The position numbers and the translations under genes were made by a program. Under the pieces are notes generated by a model. The model worked only from the letters and a program-made list of their open reading frames with translations. It ran no database searches and was not told the DNA's origin. 63,510 nt of DNA from Clostridia bacterium (GTDB lineage: Bacteria > Bacillota > Clostridia > Oscillospirales > Acutalibacteraceae), in contig CAAGJJ010000035.1 of NCBI GenBank assembly GCA_900770165.1, forward strand, positions 1 to 63,510, given 5' to 3'. The first letter of the stretch is position 1; the number at the start of each line of letters is the position of its first letter. Shown here in pieces: positions 8,734 through 18,831 of the stretch.

Positions 8734-10287
8734 TTATTTTGCATATTCAATTGTTCTGCTTTCCCTTATCATATTTACTTTTATTTGTCCAGGGTAATCA
8801 AGGTCAGACTCTATTTTTTTACATATATCTCTTGCTAAAGGAATCATATGTTCATCATCAACGACATCTGGTTTTACCATAATTCTAATTTCGCGTCCAG
8901 CTTGAATAGCAAAACATCTGTCGACTCCTTTAAACGATGATGCGACTTCTTCAAGTTTTTCAAGTCTTTTTATGTAATTTTCAAGGTTTTCTCTTCGTGC
9001 ACCTGGCCTTGCTGCAGAAATTGCATCTGAAGCTTGAACAATACATGCTATTATAGTCTTAGCTTCCACATCTCCATGGTGTGCATGTATCGCATGTATT
9101 ACAGCTTCATTTTCTTTATATTTTCTTGCAATATCTACTCCAATTTCAATATGAGAGCCTTCAATTTCATGATCAAGAGCTTTGCCAATATCATGTAATA
9201 GACCGGCTCTTCTTGCAAGTGTAGGGTCAAGCCCCAATTCTGAAGCTATTAATCCCGATAGATAAGCTACTTCTAAAGAATGATTAAGAACATTTTGTCC
9301 ATAACTTGTACGGTATTTTAATCTACCTAAAAGCTTTACAAGTTCTGGATGTATACCATTAACTCCGGCTTCTATAACAGCTCTTTGACCTTCTGATTTA
9401 ATAGTAGCATCAACTTCGCGGCGAGCTTTATCAATCATTTCTTCAATTTTGGCAGGATGTATACGTCCATCCGAAATTAATCTTTCAAGAGCTAACCTTG
9501 CAACCTCTCGTCTTATAGGGTCAAAGCTGGATAATGTTATAGCCTCTGGAGTGTCATCAATTATTAAATCTACTCCTGTAAGAGTTTCTATAGACCTTAT
9601 ATTTCTTCCTTCTCTGCCAATTATTCTTCCCTTCATATCGTCATTTGGAAGAGGAACAACAGAAATTGTAGCTTCTGCAACATGATCTGCTGCACATCTT
9701 TGTATAGCTAGCGAGATTATTTCTCTTGCCTTTTGTTCAGCTTCTTCTTTAGTTTGTTGCTCTATATCCATAATCTTAATAGCCTTTTCATGAACTAGTT
9801 CATCTTCAAGGTTTTTAAGAAGATATTCCTTAGCTTGTTCAACTGAAAATCCTGAGATTTTCTCTAACATTTCAAATTGTTTCTTTTTAACAGATTCAAC
9901 TTCTTTTAATTTTTCTTCTGCAGATTTTAATTTACCTGAAATAACCTCTTCTTTTTTTTCAAGGTTATCCATTTTTTTGTCAAGTGATTCTTCCTTTTGC
10001 TGAAGGCGTCTTTCAAGACGTTGAGCGTCTTTTCTACGTTCCGCTAAACTTTCTTCTGCCTCAGTTCTTAATTTATGAACTTCATCTTTACCTTCTAATA
10101 TAGCTTCTTTTTTCTTTGAGTCAGCAACTCTTATTGCTTCGCTAATTATTTTTTTTGCTTCTTGTTCAGCTGAACCAATTTCTGATTCAGCTACATTTTT
10201 TCTATGTTTGCTTCCAGAAATAAATCCAACAACACAAGCAATTACTCCAACTACAGCTATGAGTAATATTGTTAACCATAGTTCCAA
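8734..10287 (-). CDS. rny: ribonuclease Y
   Basis: A membrane-anchored endoribonuclease of 517 residues that initiates mRNA decay in Firmicutes. The layout is textbook: one N-terminal membrane helix (residues 3-24), a long charged coiled coil (about 30-190), a KH RNA-binding domain with GRIIGREGRNIR near 215, and an HD phosphohydrolase domain with LLHDIGKALDHE near 365. The ATG has a good GGAGGTGCC-type SD. A promoter match at 10548-10577 implies an unusually long 5' leader of about 250 nt. Confidence 0.98.
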   Translation of the reverse strand: MELWLTILLIAVVGVIACVVGFISGSKHRKNVAESEIGSAEQEAKKIISEAIRVADSKKKEAILEGKDEVHKLRTEAEESLAERRKDAQRLERRLQQKEESLDKKMDNLEKKEEVISGKLKSAEEKLKEVESVKKKQFEMLEKISGFSVEQAKEYLLKNLEDELVHEKAIKIMDIEQQTKEEAEQKAREIISLAIQRCAADHVAEATISVVPLPNDDMKGRIIGREGRNIRSIETLTGVDLIIDDTPEAITLSSFDPIRREVARLALERLISDGRIHPAKIEEMIDKARREVDATIKSEGQRAVIEAGVNGIHPELVKLLGRLKYRTSYGQNVLNHSLEVAYLSGLIASELGLDPTLARRAGLLHDIGKALDHEIEGSHIEIGVDIARKYKENEAVIHAIHAHHGDVEAKTIIACIVQASDAISAARPGARRENLENYIKRLEKLEEVASSFKGVDRCFAIQAGREIRIMVKPDVVDDEHMIPLARDICKKIESDLDYPGQIKVNMIRESRTIEYAK

Positions 10288-10606
10288 TTTGGCACCTCCT
10301 TATTTTCATATTTTACTTTAATTATCTTTGTAATAAGGAAAGCCTTTAATGTATCTATATTCAATTTTTAACTCAGAATTATTATCTGTGGAAACTAGTA
10401 TTATTTCTAAATGAAACAAAAAGATAAATATACTCAATTACTTGGCAATGCCAATAAAAATTATTATAAAATAGATTAAAAGCGATCCTAAAATTAATGG
10501 TTTAGATTTAAATTATAAAAATAAAAATTAAACACATTCTGCTATATATTGTATTACTTTATATAGGGTTATGTCAAGACGAATTACTATATATGATGAA
10601 TAATTA
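10288..10606. other. 319-bp gap between YfhO-family gene and rny
   Basis: No convincing gene is seen. It holds the likely rny promoter (10548-10577), a perfect inverted repeat TTGGCA-A-TGCCAA at 10442-10454, and AT-rich leader sequence. No clear terminator was found for the upstream membrane-protein gene. Confidence 0.6.
10548..10577 (-). promoter_or_regulatory. promoter of rny
   Basis: A perfect -35 TTGACA (10572-10577) and -10 TACAAT (10548-10553) on the minus strand are separated by 18 bp. Transcription would start about 10541. Confidence 0.65.
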
Positions 10607-13600
10607 TTATTTGTTTTTGCATTTTTTGTAGAATAAAGAAAAATATACAAGAAAAATGACGAAAGTAGCAACTGATATGACGCTACCGAAAATAAATCCG
10701 TCGGGAATATATTGCATATCAATATAATGATTTCCTTTATTAATATAAACAGCAGTTAAGGCGTTATTTATTTTTATTTTTTCAGCTTTTATACCATCAA
10801 TTTTAATTTTCCAGCCTTCTTCATACGGAATAGAAAAAAGCAACAGCCTATTGTCATCATCTATTTTGATGGTACCTTTAATATGAGAAGATGAAACTAT
10901 TTCTGCATTGAATGGTTCTTTTGCCAGTGTATTATAATATTTTTGCAAAACATCAGCATTTTCGTAACAGAATTTTACATCATTTAATGTAAAAGAATCT
11001 TCATTCAACTTAATTTTAAAGATTACATCTTCCTCTTTGTTGAAGTTGAGAGGCAAGATACAGTTGAATCCATCTTCTAAAGATAAAGCAGTTGATGGTT
11101 TATCGTTAATATACAATGTAGCCTCTGTTATTTTATTCGATTTGAATGGGTTTGATGGATTAGTGGAAAAATAAGCGTAAAAATTATTTGCATTAGGTAT
11201 TTTTACTTTGTAGTAAATATAAGCTTCTTTAGTGTTATCTATTTTTATAAACTTAATTGAATTATCCAAATTGTTTTGCACTAAATTTTCTGTATATATA
11301 TCGAGAGGTTCAATAAAATTAAATAAACCTATGTAAGTTTCTCCAGACATATATTCAAGTAGCTGACTTTGATTTTCAAATGGATTTTTACCCTTAAAAT
11401 TATCATTTATTTTTAGTATGTCTGAACTAACTCCAAAACCAATAGGAAGAGCAAATGGGTTTTCGTATACTTGAATATTATTATGAGAGAAAAAAGGTTT
11501 GTAAGGCTTTTTAAATTCAGATTCATTATTTAAAAGATACTTTACCCCTAATAAACAATCTGCAGTTAAGGTGTTACCTTTGCCGTAGTAAAGATAATTA
11601 CCGTAATTTTTAAATCCAAGTTCCTCCATAAAAGTTCGTATAAATGATTTTTCACTAGAACCAAAATGAGAAAGCCCGTAGTAGTTAAATTGCATTGGAC
11701 TATTTATTCTTTTTAGGCAGGTTCTCTCGGTACGAAATAAACCACTGTCATAGCTTTTTATTTTATTAATTGTATATTCTGTGTCTTTTGTAAAGTTTGA
11801 ATAAGCATTTAAATTAGTTAACCCAGATTCAGAAACATAGTTTTTCTGTGTTTCTTCAATTGAGTGAAAAGCGTCAATATATATATTTAAAAAGTGAGAA
11901 ATTATAAATATTGAATATAATAATGAAGTAACCACCTTTTTGTGAGGAATAGAAATTATATTTTTATTATAAATTCCTAAACAAATATATATGGCAATAG
12001 CAAAGAATATTACTAAAGCGATATCTGGATATATGTTACTTGGGCATACCCCTGAACGTATTGCAGAAGAGGGAAGAACAATTGATGTTGTAAAGATAAT
12101 AAATGTTATTGTTGAGTAAAGTAAAGATTTAGAGTTTATTCCTTCCTTTAATTTTAAGAAACATCTATTACCGGTATATATTAAAAAGAAATTAAACAGA
12201 AAAGAGAACCTTGCAGGGAACCAAAGTGGTTTAGAAAAACCATGCCAGATTAAACCAATTGCTGTTATGCAGAAGCTTAGTAAGAATATTGATATGAATA
12301 GTGCTGATATTACCTTTTCTCTTTTGGAAAAACAAGAATTAAAAAAATAAATAAATATCATATATAAAACGAGAATACTACAAAATATTTGAGGAAAGGC
12401 TGTCTCAGGGTAGTCCAAATTATTTATTTGTATTAGTTTAAAAGAATTTGTATATAATTTTGAAAAAACATTGCTAAGTTTTAAATTTTCTTTAAATACT
12501 AAAAATGGTGGGTAATAATTGCTTATAATAGAAGCGATTATGAATAATAAAAATATAACTGTAAAAACAATAAGTGTAATAGTAACAGTTTTAATTGATA
12601 AATTATATTTATCTAGAAGAGAATTAATAAAATTATACTTGTTCCTGGATGTTTTAAGATCTTCCTTTGAATTGAAGACATCAACTTTTGGAGCTGTTGA
12701 TTTTCCTTTTTTAGTTTTAAATATTAAAAATATAGTAGTTACTAAGATAATAAAGGAAACAAACAAAAAAATTTCAAATGTTTTAATATCTATATTACTT
12801 TGAATTTTGCTGCCAAGAAGAGATAATAATACTGGAAGTAATATAAACATGGAAATTCCACATGTGAAAACTAAAGATAAAATAAAATTTTTAGTTTGCT
12901 GAGTTTTTATAGATTTTATATTTTTCAATTGAAATTCTCGTAAAAACATGTATAAGTAAAAAAGTATAGAGAAAATAAAAATCATAAATCCAATATAATA
13001 ATTTGTTAAAAATGATAGAAATAGACATACAATAAAAGTACTACTTTTTTCACCATTATATATCTTAATAATTCCAAGAACGATTAAAGGTAGAAGAATT
13101 ATATCATCCAGCCATATTATTGTATAGTAGTAAACTGTATTATATGCCATTAAAGAGTATGCAGTTGAAAATAAAAGAGAAGTTAAGTTGTATGAAAGAT
13201 TTGAGGTTTTCTTTAAAAATAAATTAAAGGTTAATCCGCTTAATCCTATTTTTAGAATAATTATTATGGTAACTGCAATAGGTAGAGACTCTCTTGAAAA
13301 AAATAGACATATTAGGTTAAATGGACTAAAAAGATAATATGCAGAGAACCCAAATATATTGCCGCCTAAGGTTTGACTAAAAGAATAGAAAAAATTGTTT
13401 TTTTCTAATATGATTGTTTTAAAATATGCAAGAAAATCTATGTACTGTTTATCCATATCTACAACTAAAGGTGTATTATTTCCAAATGGACAAATACCTA
13501 AAAATGAAAATATTAAACATAAAAAAGTGGTAGGGATAAGAAAAGAAAGTAGATATATAAAAAAGTTATTATTAAAAAACTTAAATAATTTCAATTTTGT

Positions 13601-13636
13601 TTTGCTGCAACTGTTAGATGAATATTTTTTATACAT
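10607..13636 (-). CDS. YfhO-family multi-spanning membrane protein
   Basis: A 1009-residue protein with many hydrophobic helices in the first two thirds and a C-terminal extracytoplasmic domain. It resembles Pfam YfhO. Typical family signs are the early DMDKQYIDFLAYF segment, the LGGNIFGFSAYYLFSP segment near residue 90, and a C-terminal part ending in a further membrane helix. Relatives act in lipoteichoic-acid glycosylation or cell-surface glycan transfer, but the substrate cannot be read from sequence. It is monocistronic or paired with the BofC-like gene upstream. Codon use is very A/T-rich, like the rest of the window. Confidence 0.85.
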   Translation of the reverse strand: MYKKYSSNSCSKTKLKLFKFFNNNFFIYLLSFLIPTTFLCLIFSFLGICPFGNNTPLVVDMDKQYIDFLAYFKTIILEKNNFFYSFSQTLGGNIFGFSAYYLFSPFNLICLFFSRESLPIAVTIIIILKIGLSGLTFNLFLKKTSNLSYNLTSLLFSTAYSLMAYNTVYYYTIIWLDDIILLPLIVLGIIKIYNGEKSSTFIVCLFLSFLTNYYIGFMIFIFSILFYLYMFLREFQLKNIKSIKTQQTKNFILSLVFTCGISMFILLPVLLSLLGSKIQSNIDIKTFEIFLFVSFIILVTTIFLIFKTKKGKSTAPKVDVFNSKEDLKTSRNKYNFINSLLDKYNLSIKTVTITLIVFTVIFLLFIIASIISNYYPPFLVFKENLKLSNVFSKLYTNSFKLIQINNLDYPETAFPQIFCSILVLYMIFIYFFNSCFSKREKVISALFISIFLLSFCITAIGLIWHGFSKPLWFPARFSFLFNFFLIYTGNRCFLKLKEGINSKSLLYSTITFIIFTTSIVLPSSAIRSGVCPSNIYPDIALVIFFAIAIYICLGIYNKNIISIPHKKVVTSLLYSIFIISHFLNIYIDAFHSIEETQKNYVSESGLTNLNAYSNFTKDTEYTINKIKSYDSGLFRTERTCLKRINSPMQFNYYGLSHFGSSEKSFIRTFMEELGFKNYGNYLYYGKGNTLTADCLLGVKYLLNNESEFKKPYKPFFSHNNIQVYENPFALPIGFGVSSDILKINDNFKGKNPFENQSQLLEYMSGETYIGLFNFIEPLDIYTENLVQNNLDNSIKFIKIDNTKEAYIYYKVKIPNANNFYAYFSTNPSNPFKSNKITEATLYINDKPSTALSLEDGFNCILPLNFNKEEDVIFKIKLNEDSFTLNDVKFCYENADVLQKYYNTLAKEPFNAEIVSSSHIKGTIKIDDDNRLLLFSIPYEEGWKIKIDGIKAEKIKINNALTAVYINKGNHYIDMQYIPDGFIFGSVISVATFVIFLVYFSLFYKKCKNK

Positions 13637-13723
13637 AAGAGATTTACGTCCTTTTTAATTATATTAAAACAAGGTATATTTTACTTTATTTTAATTAACT
13701 ATTCAAGTACAAGCATATATTGC

Positions 13724-14038
13724 CTAACTGCAAAGATCTTCAAGAAGACTATTCAACTGTTCTTTACTTGTAACGGTAATACCTTCTTCTAGATTTTTTT
13801 GATCATCAAATGGTAAGGTGTTTATCTGAACTTCAGTTACTCTAAAAGGTTGGTTTGAGCCAGCCTCAAATACAGCTACATTTCCATTGAAATTTTTTAC
13901 TGTATATGTTAAACTTGAGCTCACTTTAGGTTCAGATGTGTTGTTAGCTTGTGCTTTATTTAAATTGGGGAGTATGCTAAAAGAAAAGATTATACATGCA
14001 GCAACAAAACAGGTAGTCAGTATGATTAATTTTTTCAA
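13724..14038 (-). CDS. small exported protein with BofC C-terminal-like domain
   Basis: A 104-residue protein with an N-terminal signal anchor (residues 4-24) and a compact domain from about 46 to the end. The pattern YTVKNFNGNVAVFEAGSN...RVTEVQINTLP followed by DQKNLEEGI and a final LEDLC closely follows the BofC C-terminal domain fold found in many Clostridia. BofC in Bacillus restrains the SpoIVB protease in the forespore-mother cell space. Here it is a stand-alone, so that role is inference. The start is TTG with SD GAGGTGA 7 nt upstream. It is divergent from the PBP gene. Confidence 0.75.
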   Translation of the reverse strand: MKKLIILTTCFVAACIIFSFSILPNLNKAQANNTSEPKVSSSLTYTVKNFNGNVAVFEAGSNQPFRVTEVQINTLPFDDQKNLEEGITVTSKEQLNSLLEDLCS

Positions 14039-14254
14039 AATAAATTCACCTCGCAGTGATAAATTTGGATAGTTAAGGCTATTATTTGTGAAAAAAGTTG
14101 AATTATTCTTATTACTGTAATATAACTTAGTGAAAATTCAAGAATAAAGTGTGGTATCTATTTAAAGACTTTAATTTCAATATAGTTTTATGTTATACTT
14201 ATAAAATACAAGTTTTAAATATGGAATTACAAATTCAAGGAGGCATACCTTATA

Positions 14255-16588
14255 ATGAGGAAGACCAATATAAATAAATATAGGGGAGCAAATAAAAATT
14301 CTTCGTTTAACAATACAGGGGAAACTGATTCAACAAGAAAGCTTATTTTAAAGGTGCTGTCAAAAGCTTTTATAACTTTTATTACTATATTTTTGGTAGT
14401 ATCAATCGTTGTTGTTTCATCTTTAATTGTTTATACAATTAAGTTATCTTCTGATGAAATAGACTACGATATAACTGCGGCCAAACTTCATTTGACAAGC
14501 ATGATATATGTTAATGATGAAAATGGGAATCCACAAGAATATAGTAGTTTTCACAGCACAGAAAATAGATTATGGGTGGACTTTAGCGATATACCTGATA
14601 ATATGAAAAATGCAGTAATTGCGATAGAAGATAAAAGATTTTGGGAACATAATGGTGTAGACTGGGTTCGTACATGTGGTGCAACATTAAACTTAATTAC
14701 AGGTAGAGATAGCTATGGTGGTTCAACACTTACACAGCAGCTTATAAAAAATTTAACTGATGATAATGAAGTGAGTCTTACCAGAAAATTAAGAGAGATT
14801 TTTAGAGCTTTAAACTTTGAAAAAAAATATTCTAAAGATGAAATTATTGAAGCATATTTGAACGTTGTTAACTTTGGAAATGGCTGTAGAGGTGTTCAGT
14901 CTGCTGCAAATACTTATTTTAATAAAGATATAGAAGAATGCAATGCTGCAGAGTGTGCAGCAATAGCAGGCATAACCCAGAATCCATCAGCTTACAATCC
15001 ATTAATTTATCCGGAAAATAATAAAACAAGAAGAGAAGTTATCTTAAATGAAATGCATAGCCAGGGAATGCTATCAGATGATGAATACAATCAGGCTATG
15101 GAAGAGTCTAAAAATATGGTATTTACAGATTCTGTTGAAGACTTTGAAGAGAAAGATGAAAAAGGCGAATTCAGAAATTGGTATATTGATACTCTGTACA
15201 ACGATGTTCATAGAGATTTAATGGAGCGTCTTGGAATGGGAGAAGCAGCTGCTACAGATATGATTTTAACTCAAGGCTTAAAAATTTATTGTTCTATGGA
15301 TAAAAATGCGCAGGAAATAGCTGAAAATGTAGCTAAAGGTAGTAGTGTTGTTCCAAATGATGAAGATTTACAGCTAGGATATTTTATGATGGACTATAGT
15401 GGAAGGGTTCTTGCAGTTATTGGAGGTAAAGGTGAAAAGCAAGGAGATTTAATATTTAATATGGCTACAGATGCAATTAGGCAACCAGGTTCAACAATAA
15501 AACCTATTGGTGTGTATGCTCCTGCAATAGATTTAGGAATATTAAATTATTCTTCAATAATTAAAGATGAACCAATAACAAAGTTGAATGATTCACCTTG
15601 GCCAAAGAACTCATATGGTTCATATAGAGGAAATATCACGGTACAAAATGCAATACAAAATTCTTCTAATGCAGCTGCAGTACAAGCATTAGCAAGTTTA
15701 ACACCGCAAAAGAGTGCAGAATTTCTGAAAAACAAGTTGCATTTTACTACTTTAGAAGCAGAGGACGCTCAGGGTTATTCTGCCTATGCAACAGGTGGAA
15801 TGACAAAAGGAGTAACAGTTAGGGAAATGACAGCATCATTCCAGATATTTGGAAATGGTGGTATGTACTATAAACCATATACTTATTTTAAAGTAGTAGA
15901 TAGAAATGGAAAAGTTCTTTTAGATAATGAAAATCAGGTACCAACTCAAGCAATTAGCTCTCAAACAGCAACAATAATGAATAGATTATTGCGAACAGTT
16001 GTTACTTCTGGTACAGGTACGCCGGCAAATATTTCAGGTTGGGATATCTTCGGGAAAACAGGAACAACAGATAACAATAACGATAGTTGGTTTGTTGGTG
16101 GATCACCATATGCAGTTGCAGGAACATGGATTGGATATAAAATACCAGAATCGATTCCATATTACACTGCGGCTAGAAATATATGGAGAACTATTATGAG
16201 TCAATATCTTGAAGGAAAAGCAGTGAAAGATTTTGTCTTTGACCAAAGTGTAAAAACTGCAACTTACTGTGAAGTTACAGGAAGAATAGCAGATACAGAT
16301 ATATGTGGGCCAAAGAAAACTGGGTATTATGCACCTAACAATATGCCTGGAGGATGTGGAGGAAACCATGCATATGTTAACAGTGATGGTGAAAACAATG
16401 CGGAAAATTCACAAGAGCAAAACCAAGAAAGCTCTGTAGCTTCATCAAGCTCTGCACCACAGTCTACAGATTCTTCTGAACAGGAACTAAACTCTAGTAG
16501 TGCTTCATCTGCATCATCGCAAGCTAGTCAGCCGTCAAGTAATACAGAGATGACCACTTCAAGTTCTTCTGCGGAGAATAGAAGATAA
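14255..16588 (+). CDS. class A penicillin-binding protein (transglycosylase/transpeptidase)
   Basis: A bifunctional peptidoglycan synthase of 777 residues. One membrane helix (about 30-64) is followed by a GT51 glycosyltransferase domain with the catalytic-glutamate motif IAIEDKRFWEH near 125 and GGSTLTQQLIKN near 155. The transpeptidase domain has SxxK (STIKP near 411), SSN near 470 and KTGTTDN near 598. The last 70 residues form a Ser/Gln-rich, low-complexity extracellular tail. The ATG is preceded by AAGGAGG. The gene is divergent from the BofC-like gene and is followed 45 bp later by hom, without a terminator seen between them. Confidence 0.95.
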   Translation: MRKTNINKYRGANKNSSFNNTGETDSTRKLILKVLSKAFITFITIFLVVSIVVVSSLIVYTIKLSSDEIDYDITAAKLHLTSMIYVNDENGNPQEYSSFHSTENRLWVDFSDIPDNMKNAVIAIEDKRFWEHNGVDWVRTCGATLNLITGRDSYGGSTLTQQLIKNLTDDNEVSLTRKLREIFRALNFEKKYSKDEIIEAYLNVVNFGNGCRGVQSAANTYFNKDIEECNAAECAAIAGITQNPSAYNPLIYPENNKTRREVILNEMHSQGMLSDDEYNQAMEESKNMVFTDSVEDFEEKDEKGEFRNWYIDTLYNDVHRDLMERLGMGEAAATDMILTQGLKIYCSMDKNAQEIAENVAKGSSVVPNDEDLQLGYFMMDYSGRVLAVIGGKGEKQGDLIFNMATDAIRQPGSTIKPIGVYAPAIDLGILNYSSIIKDEPITKLNDSPWPKNSYGSYRGNITVQNAIQNSSNAAAVQALASLTPQKSAEFLKNKLHFTTLEAEDAQGYSAYATGGMTKGVTVREMTASFQIFGNGGMYYKPYTYFKVVDRNGKVLLDNENQVPTQAISSQTATIMNRLLRTVVTSGTGTPANISGWDIFGKTGTTDNNNDSWFVGGSPYAVAGTWIGYKIPESIPYYTAARNIWRTIMSQYLEGKAVKDFVFDQSVKTATYCEVTGRIADTDICGPKKTGYYAPNNMPGGCGGNHAYVNSDGENNAENSQEQNQESSVASSSSAPQSTDSSEQELNSSSASSASSQASQPSSNTEMTTSSSSAENRR

Positions 16589-16633
16589 AGTTTTGTTATA
16601 TTTATTATAAAAGGCTAAGGAGATGATGGCATA

Positions 16634-17884
16634 GTGGTAAATATAGCTTTATTGGGGCATGGTGTTGTTGGATCGGGCGTAGTGGAAGTATTAACACAAA
16701 ATTGCGAAAGTATTACAAAGCGAGCAAAAGAAAGAATAGAGATAAAATATATTTTAGATAAACGGGAATTTAATGATAGTAAATTTGCAGAGAAATTTAC
16801 TAAGAATTATAGTGATATTTTAAACGATGACGATGTAAAAATAGTTGTAGAGGTAATGGGAGGTTTGTCGCCTGCATATGAATATGTAAAAGAGGCACTG
16901 TTAAAAGGGAAGAGTGTTGTTACATCTAATAAAGAACTTGTTGCAGAAAAAGGACACGATTTGTTAAAGATTGCAAATGAAAAAAATTGTAACTTTCTTT
17001 TTGAAGCAAGTGTTGGTGGAGGAATACCTATTATATTACCAATACATCAATGTTTGGCGGCAAATGAGGTTATTGAAATAGCTGGAATATTAAATGGTAC
17101 AACTAATTTCATATTAACAAAAATGATTCATGACAATGTATCTTTTAATGAAGCGCTAAAAATGGCACAAGAATTAGGTTATGCCGAAAGAGATCCTTCT
17201 GCTGATATAGATGGGGATGATGCATGTAGAAAAATATGTATATTAGCGTCGTTAGCATATGGAAAACATGTTTACCCTGAAAGTGTGCATGTTGTTGGAA
17301 TAAGAGATATAGATATTAAAGATGTGAAATATGCAAAAGAGTGCGATTGTGTTATAAAGCTTATAGGAAGAGTAAAAAAACTAAATGATGTAAAACTTGA
17401 AATTGAAGTAGAACCTATGCTCATAAGCAACAATAGTCAACTTGCAGGTGTGGAAGATGTATTTAATGGTATACTTGTAAGGGGCGATTCAACTGGAGAT
17501 GTTGTATTTTATGGAAAGGGAGCTGGCAAGTTGCCAACGGCTAGTGCTGTTGTTGCAGATATAATTGAATGTGTTAAACATTTTGACACAAGAAAATATT
17601 TATTTTGGGATGATTCAGATGAGCAGTATATTAAAGATTACAACGAATATGAAACATCGCTCTATGTAAGAGTAAGCTATAATAGCACATGTACATGTGA
17701 CTGTATAAATGAAATTAAAAAACAGTTAGAAGTATCAAAATTTATAGATCTTTGTCATTCTGAAGAAAATGAAATAGCGTTTATAACAAAAAAATCTAAA
17801 TTTAAAAATATTAATGAATCTCTAAAAAAACTGGAAAATAGCGGAATAGTTGTGTTATCTAAAATAAAGATGGGAGATTTTTAA
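16634..17884 (+). CDS. hom: homoserine dehydrogenase
   Basis: Converts aspartate semialdehyde to homoserine using NAD(P)H, the branch point to threonine and methionine. It is 416 residues, the size of the ACT-domain form. The Rossmann motif LGHGVVGSG is at 6-14, SNKELVA near 97, the substrate loop GGGIPII near 125, and GTTNFILTKM near 155. The ACT regulatory domain spans about 340-416, implying threonine feedback. The start is GTG with AAGGAG 11 nt upstream. It is the first gene of the hom-thrB-lysC operon. Confidence 0.96.
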   Translation: MVNIALLGHGVVGSGVVEVLTQNCESITKRAKERIEIKYILDKREFNDSKFAEKFTKNYSDILNDDDVKIVVEVMGGLSPAYEYVKEALLKGKSVVTSNKELVAEKGHDLLKIANEKNCNFLFEASVGGGIPIILPIHQCLAANEVIEIAGILNGTTNFILTKMIHDNVSFNEALKMAQELGYAERDPSADIDGDDACRKICILASLAYGKHVYPESVHVVGIRDIDIKDVKYAKECDCVIKLIGRVKKLNDVKLEIEVEPMLISNNSQLAGVEDVFNGILVRGDSTGDVVFYGKGAGKLPTASAVVADIIECVKHFDTRKYLFWDDSDEQYIKDYNEYETSLYVRVSYNSTCTCDCINEIKKQLEVSKFIDLCHSEENEIAFITKKSKFKNINESLKKLENSGIVVLSKIKMGDF

Positions 17885-17906
17885 AATATATAGGGGGAAA
17901 GTCTAA

Positions 17907-18803
17907 GTGATAAAGATACAAGTACCTGCGACAAGCGCAAATTTGGGTTCTGGATTTGATTCTTTAGGAATTGCTCTTTCCCTGTATAACAATGTTTGGA
18001 TAGAAGAATATGACCATATAGATATAGTTTCTAAAGATGGGTTAGATATTCCAAAAGATAAATCTAATTTAATATTTTGGTCTGCAAAATATCTTTACAA
18101 AATGGCTGGGAAAAAATTACCGGGCCTTAGAATTGTACAAGAAAATAATATACCTATGGCTAGAGGATTAGGCAGTAGCTCTGCATGTATAGTAGCAGGT
18201 ATTTTGGCAGCAAATAATTTTTTGGGTACCCCTTTTTCAAAAAGTCAGTTAATTAATTTTGCAGCAGAGATAGAAGGTCATCCTGATAATACTACTCCAG
18301 CTTTTTTAGGAGGATTATCTGTAACTGCAATTGAAGACAAAACAGTTTTTTACGATAATGTTCAAATTAGCAATAAAATAAGATTTGCTGTTTTTATCCC
18401 ACCATTTAGATTAAAAACATCGGTAGCAAGGCAAGCTTTGCCAGAAACGTATTCTAGAAATGATTCTGTTTATAATTTATCTAGATCTGCACTTATGGTA
18501 ACATCTTTAATTTCAGGAAATTTTAAAAATCTAAAGGTAGCGGTTCAAGATAAATTACATCAACCATATAGAATGAAATTTATAGATGACTTAGATAAAA
18601 TTTTTAGAATAAGTTATAACTTAGGCTCATATGGTACATATATAACAGGTGCAGGCCCCTCTATAATTTCAATAGTAGATGAAACTGTTGGAAAAGTTAT
18701 GAAGGAACAGGTGTTAGAATATTTAGGAAAAGAAGGAATATTAGGCTGGAAATTTGAATTATTAAAACCGGATATGCTTGGTGCAACTATTAGTTTTGAC
18801 TAA
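17907..18803 (+). CDS. thrB: homoserine kinase
   Basis: A GHMP-family kinase of 298 residues that phosphorylates homoserine on the way to threonine. The N-terminal PATSANLGSGFD and the ATP loop ARGLGSSSACIVAG (near 85-98) are diagnostic, and GTYITGAGPSI lies near 245. It starts with GTG 22 bp after hom, behind AGGGGGAAAG. The threonine synthase gene that would complete the pathway is not in this window. Confidence 0.96.
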   Translation: MIKIQVPATSANLGSGFDSLGIALSLYNNVWIEEYDHIDIVSKDGLDIPKDKSNLIFWSAKYLYKMAGKKLPGLRIVQENNIPMARGLGSSSACIVAGILAANNFLGTPFSKSQLINFAAEIEGHPDNTTPAFLGGLSVTAIEDKTVFYDNVQISNKIRFAVFIPPFRLKTSVARQALPETYSRNDSVYNLSRSALMVTSLISGNFKNLKVAVQDKLHQPYRMKFIDDLDKIFRISYNLGSYGTYITGAGPSIISIVDETVGKVMKEQVLEYLGKEGILGWKFELLKPDMLGATISFD

Positions 18804-18831
18804 TTAACCATTTACTTTAGGGGGAATTATT

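Noticed and set aside
10528..10722. 64-codon minus-strand frame
   Set aside because: Overlaps the 3' end of the YfhO-family gene and the rny leader; composition is random-like.
16589..16633. Lysine/threonine riboswitch or leader before hom
   Set aside because: The 45-bp gap is too short and shows no conserved structure.
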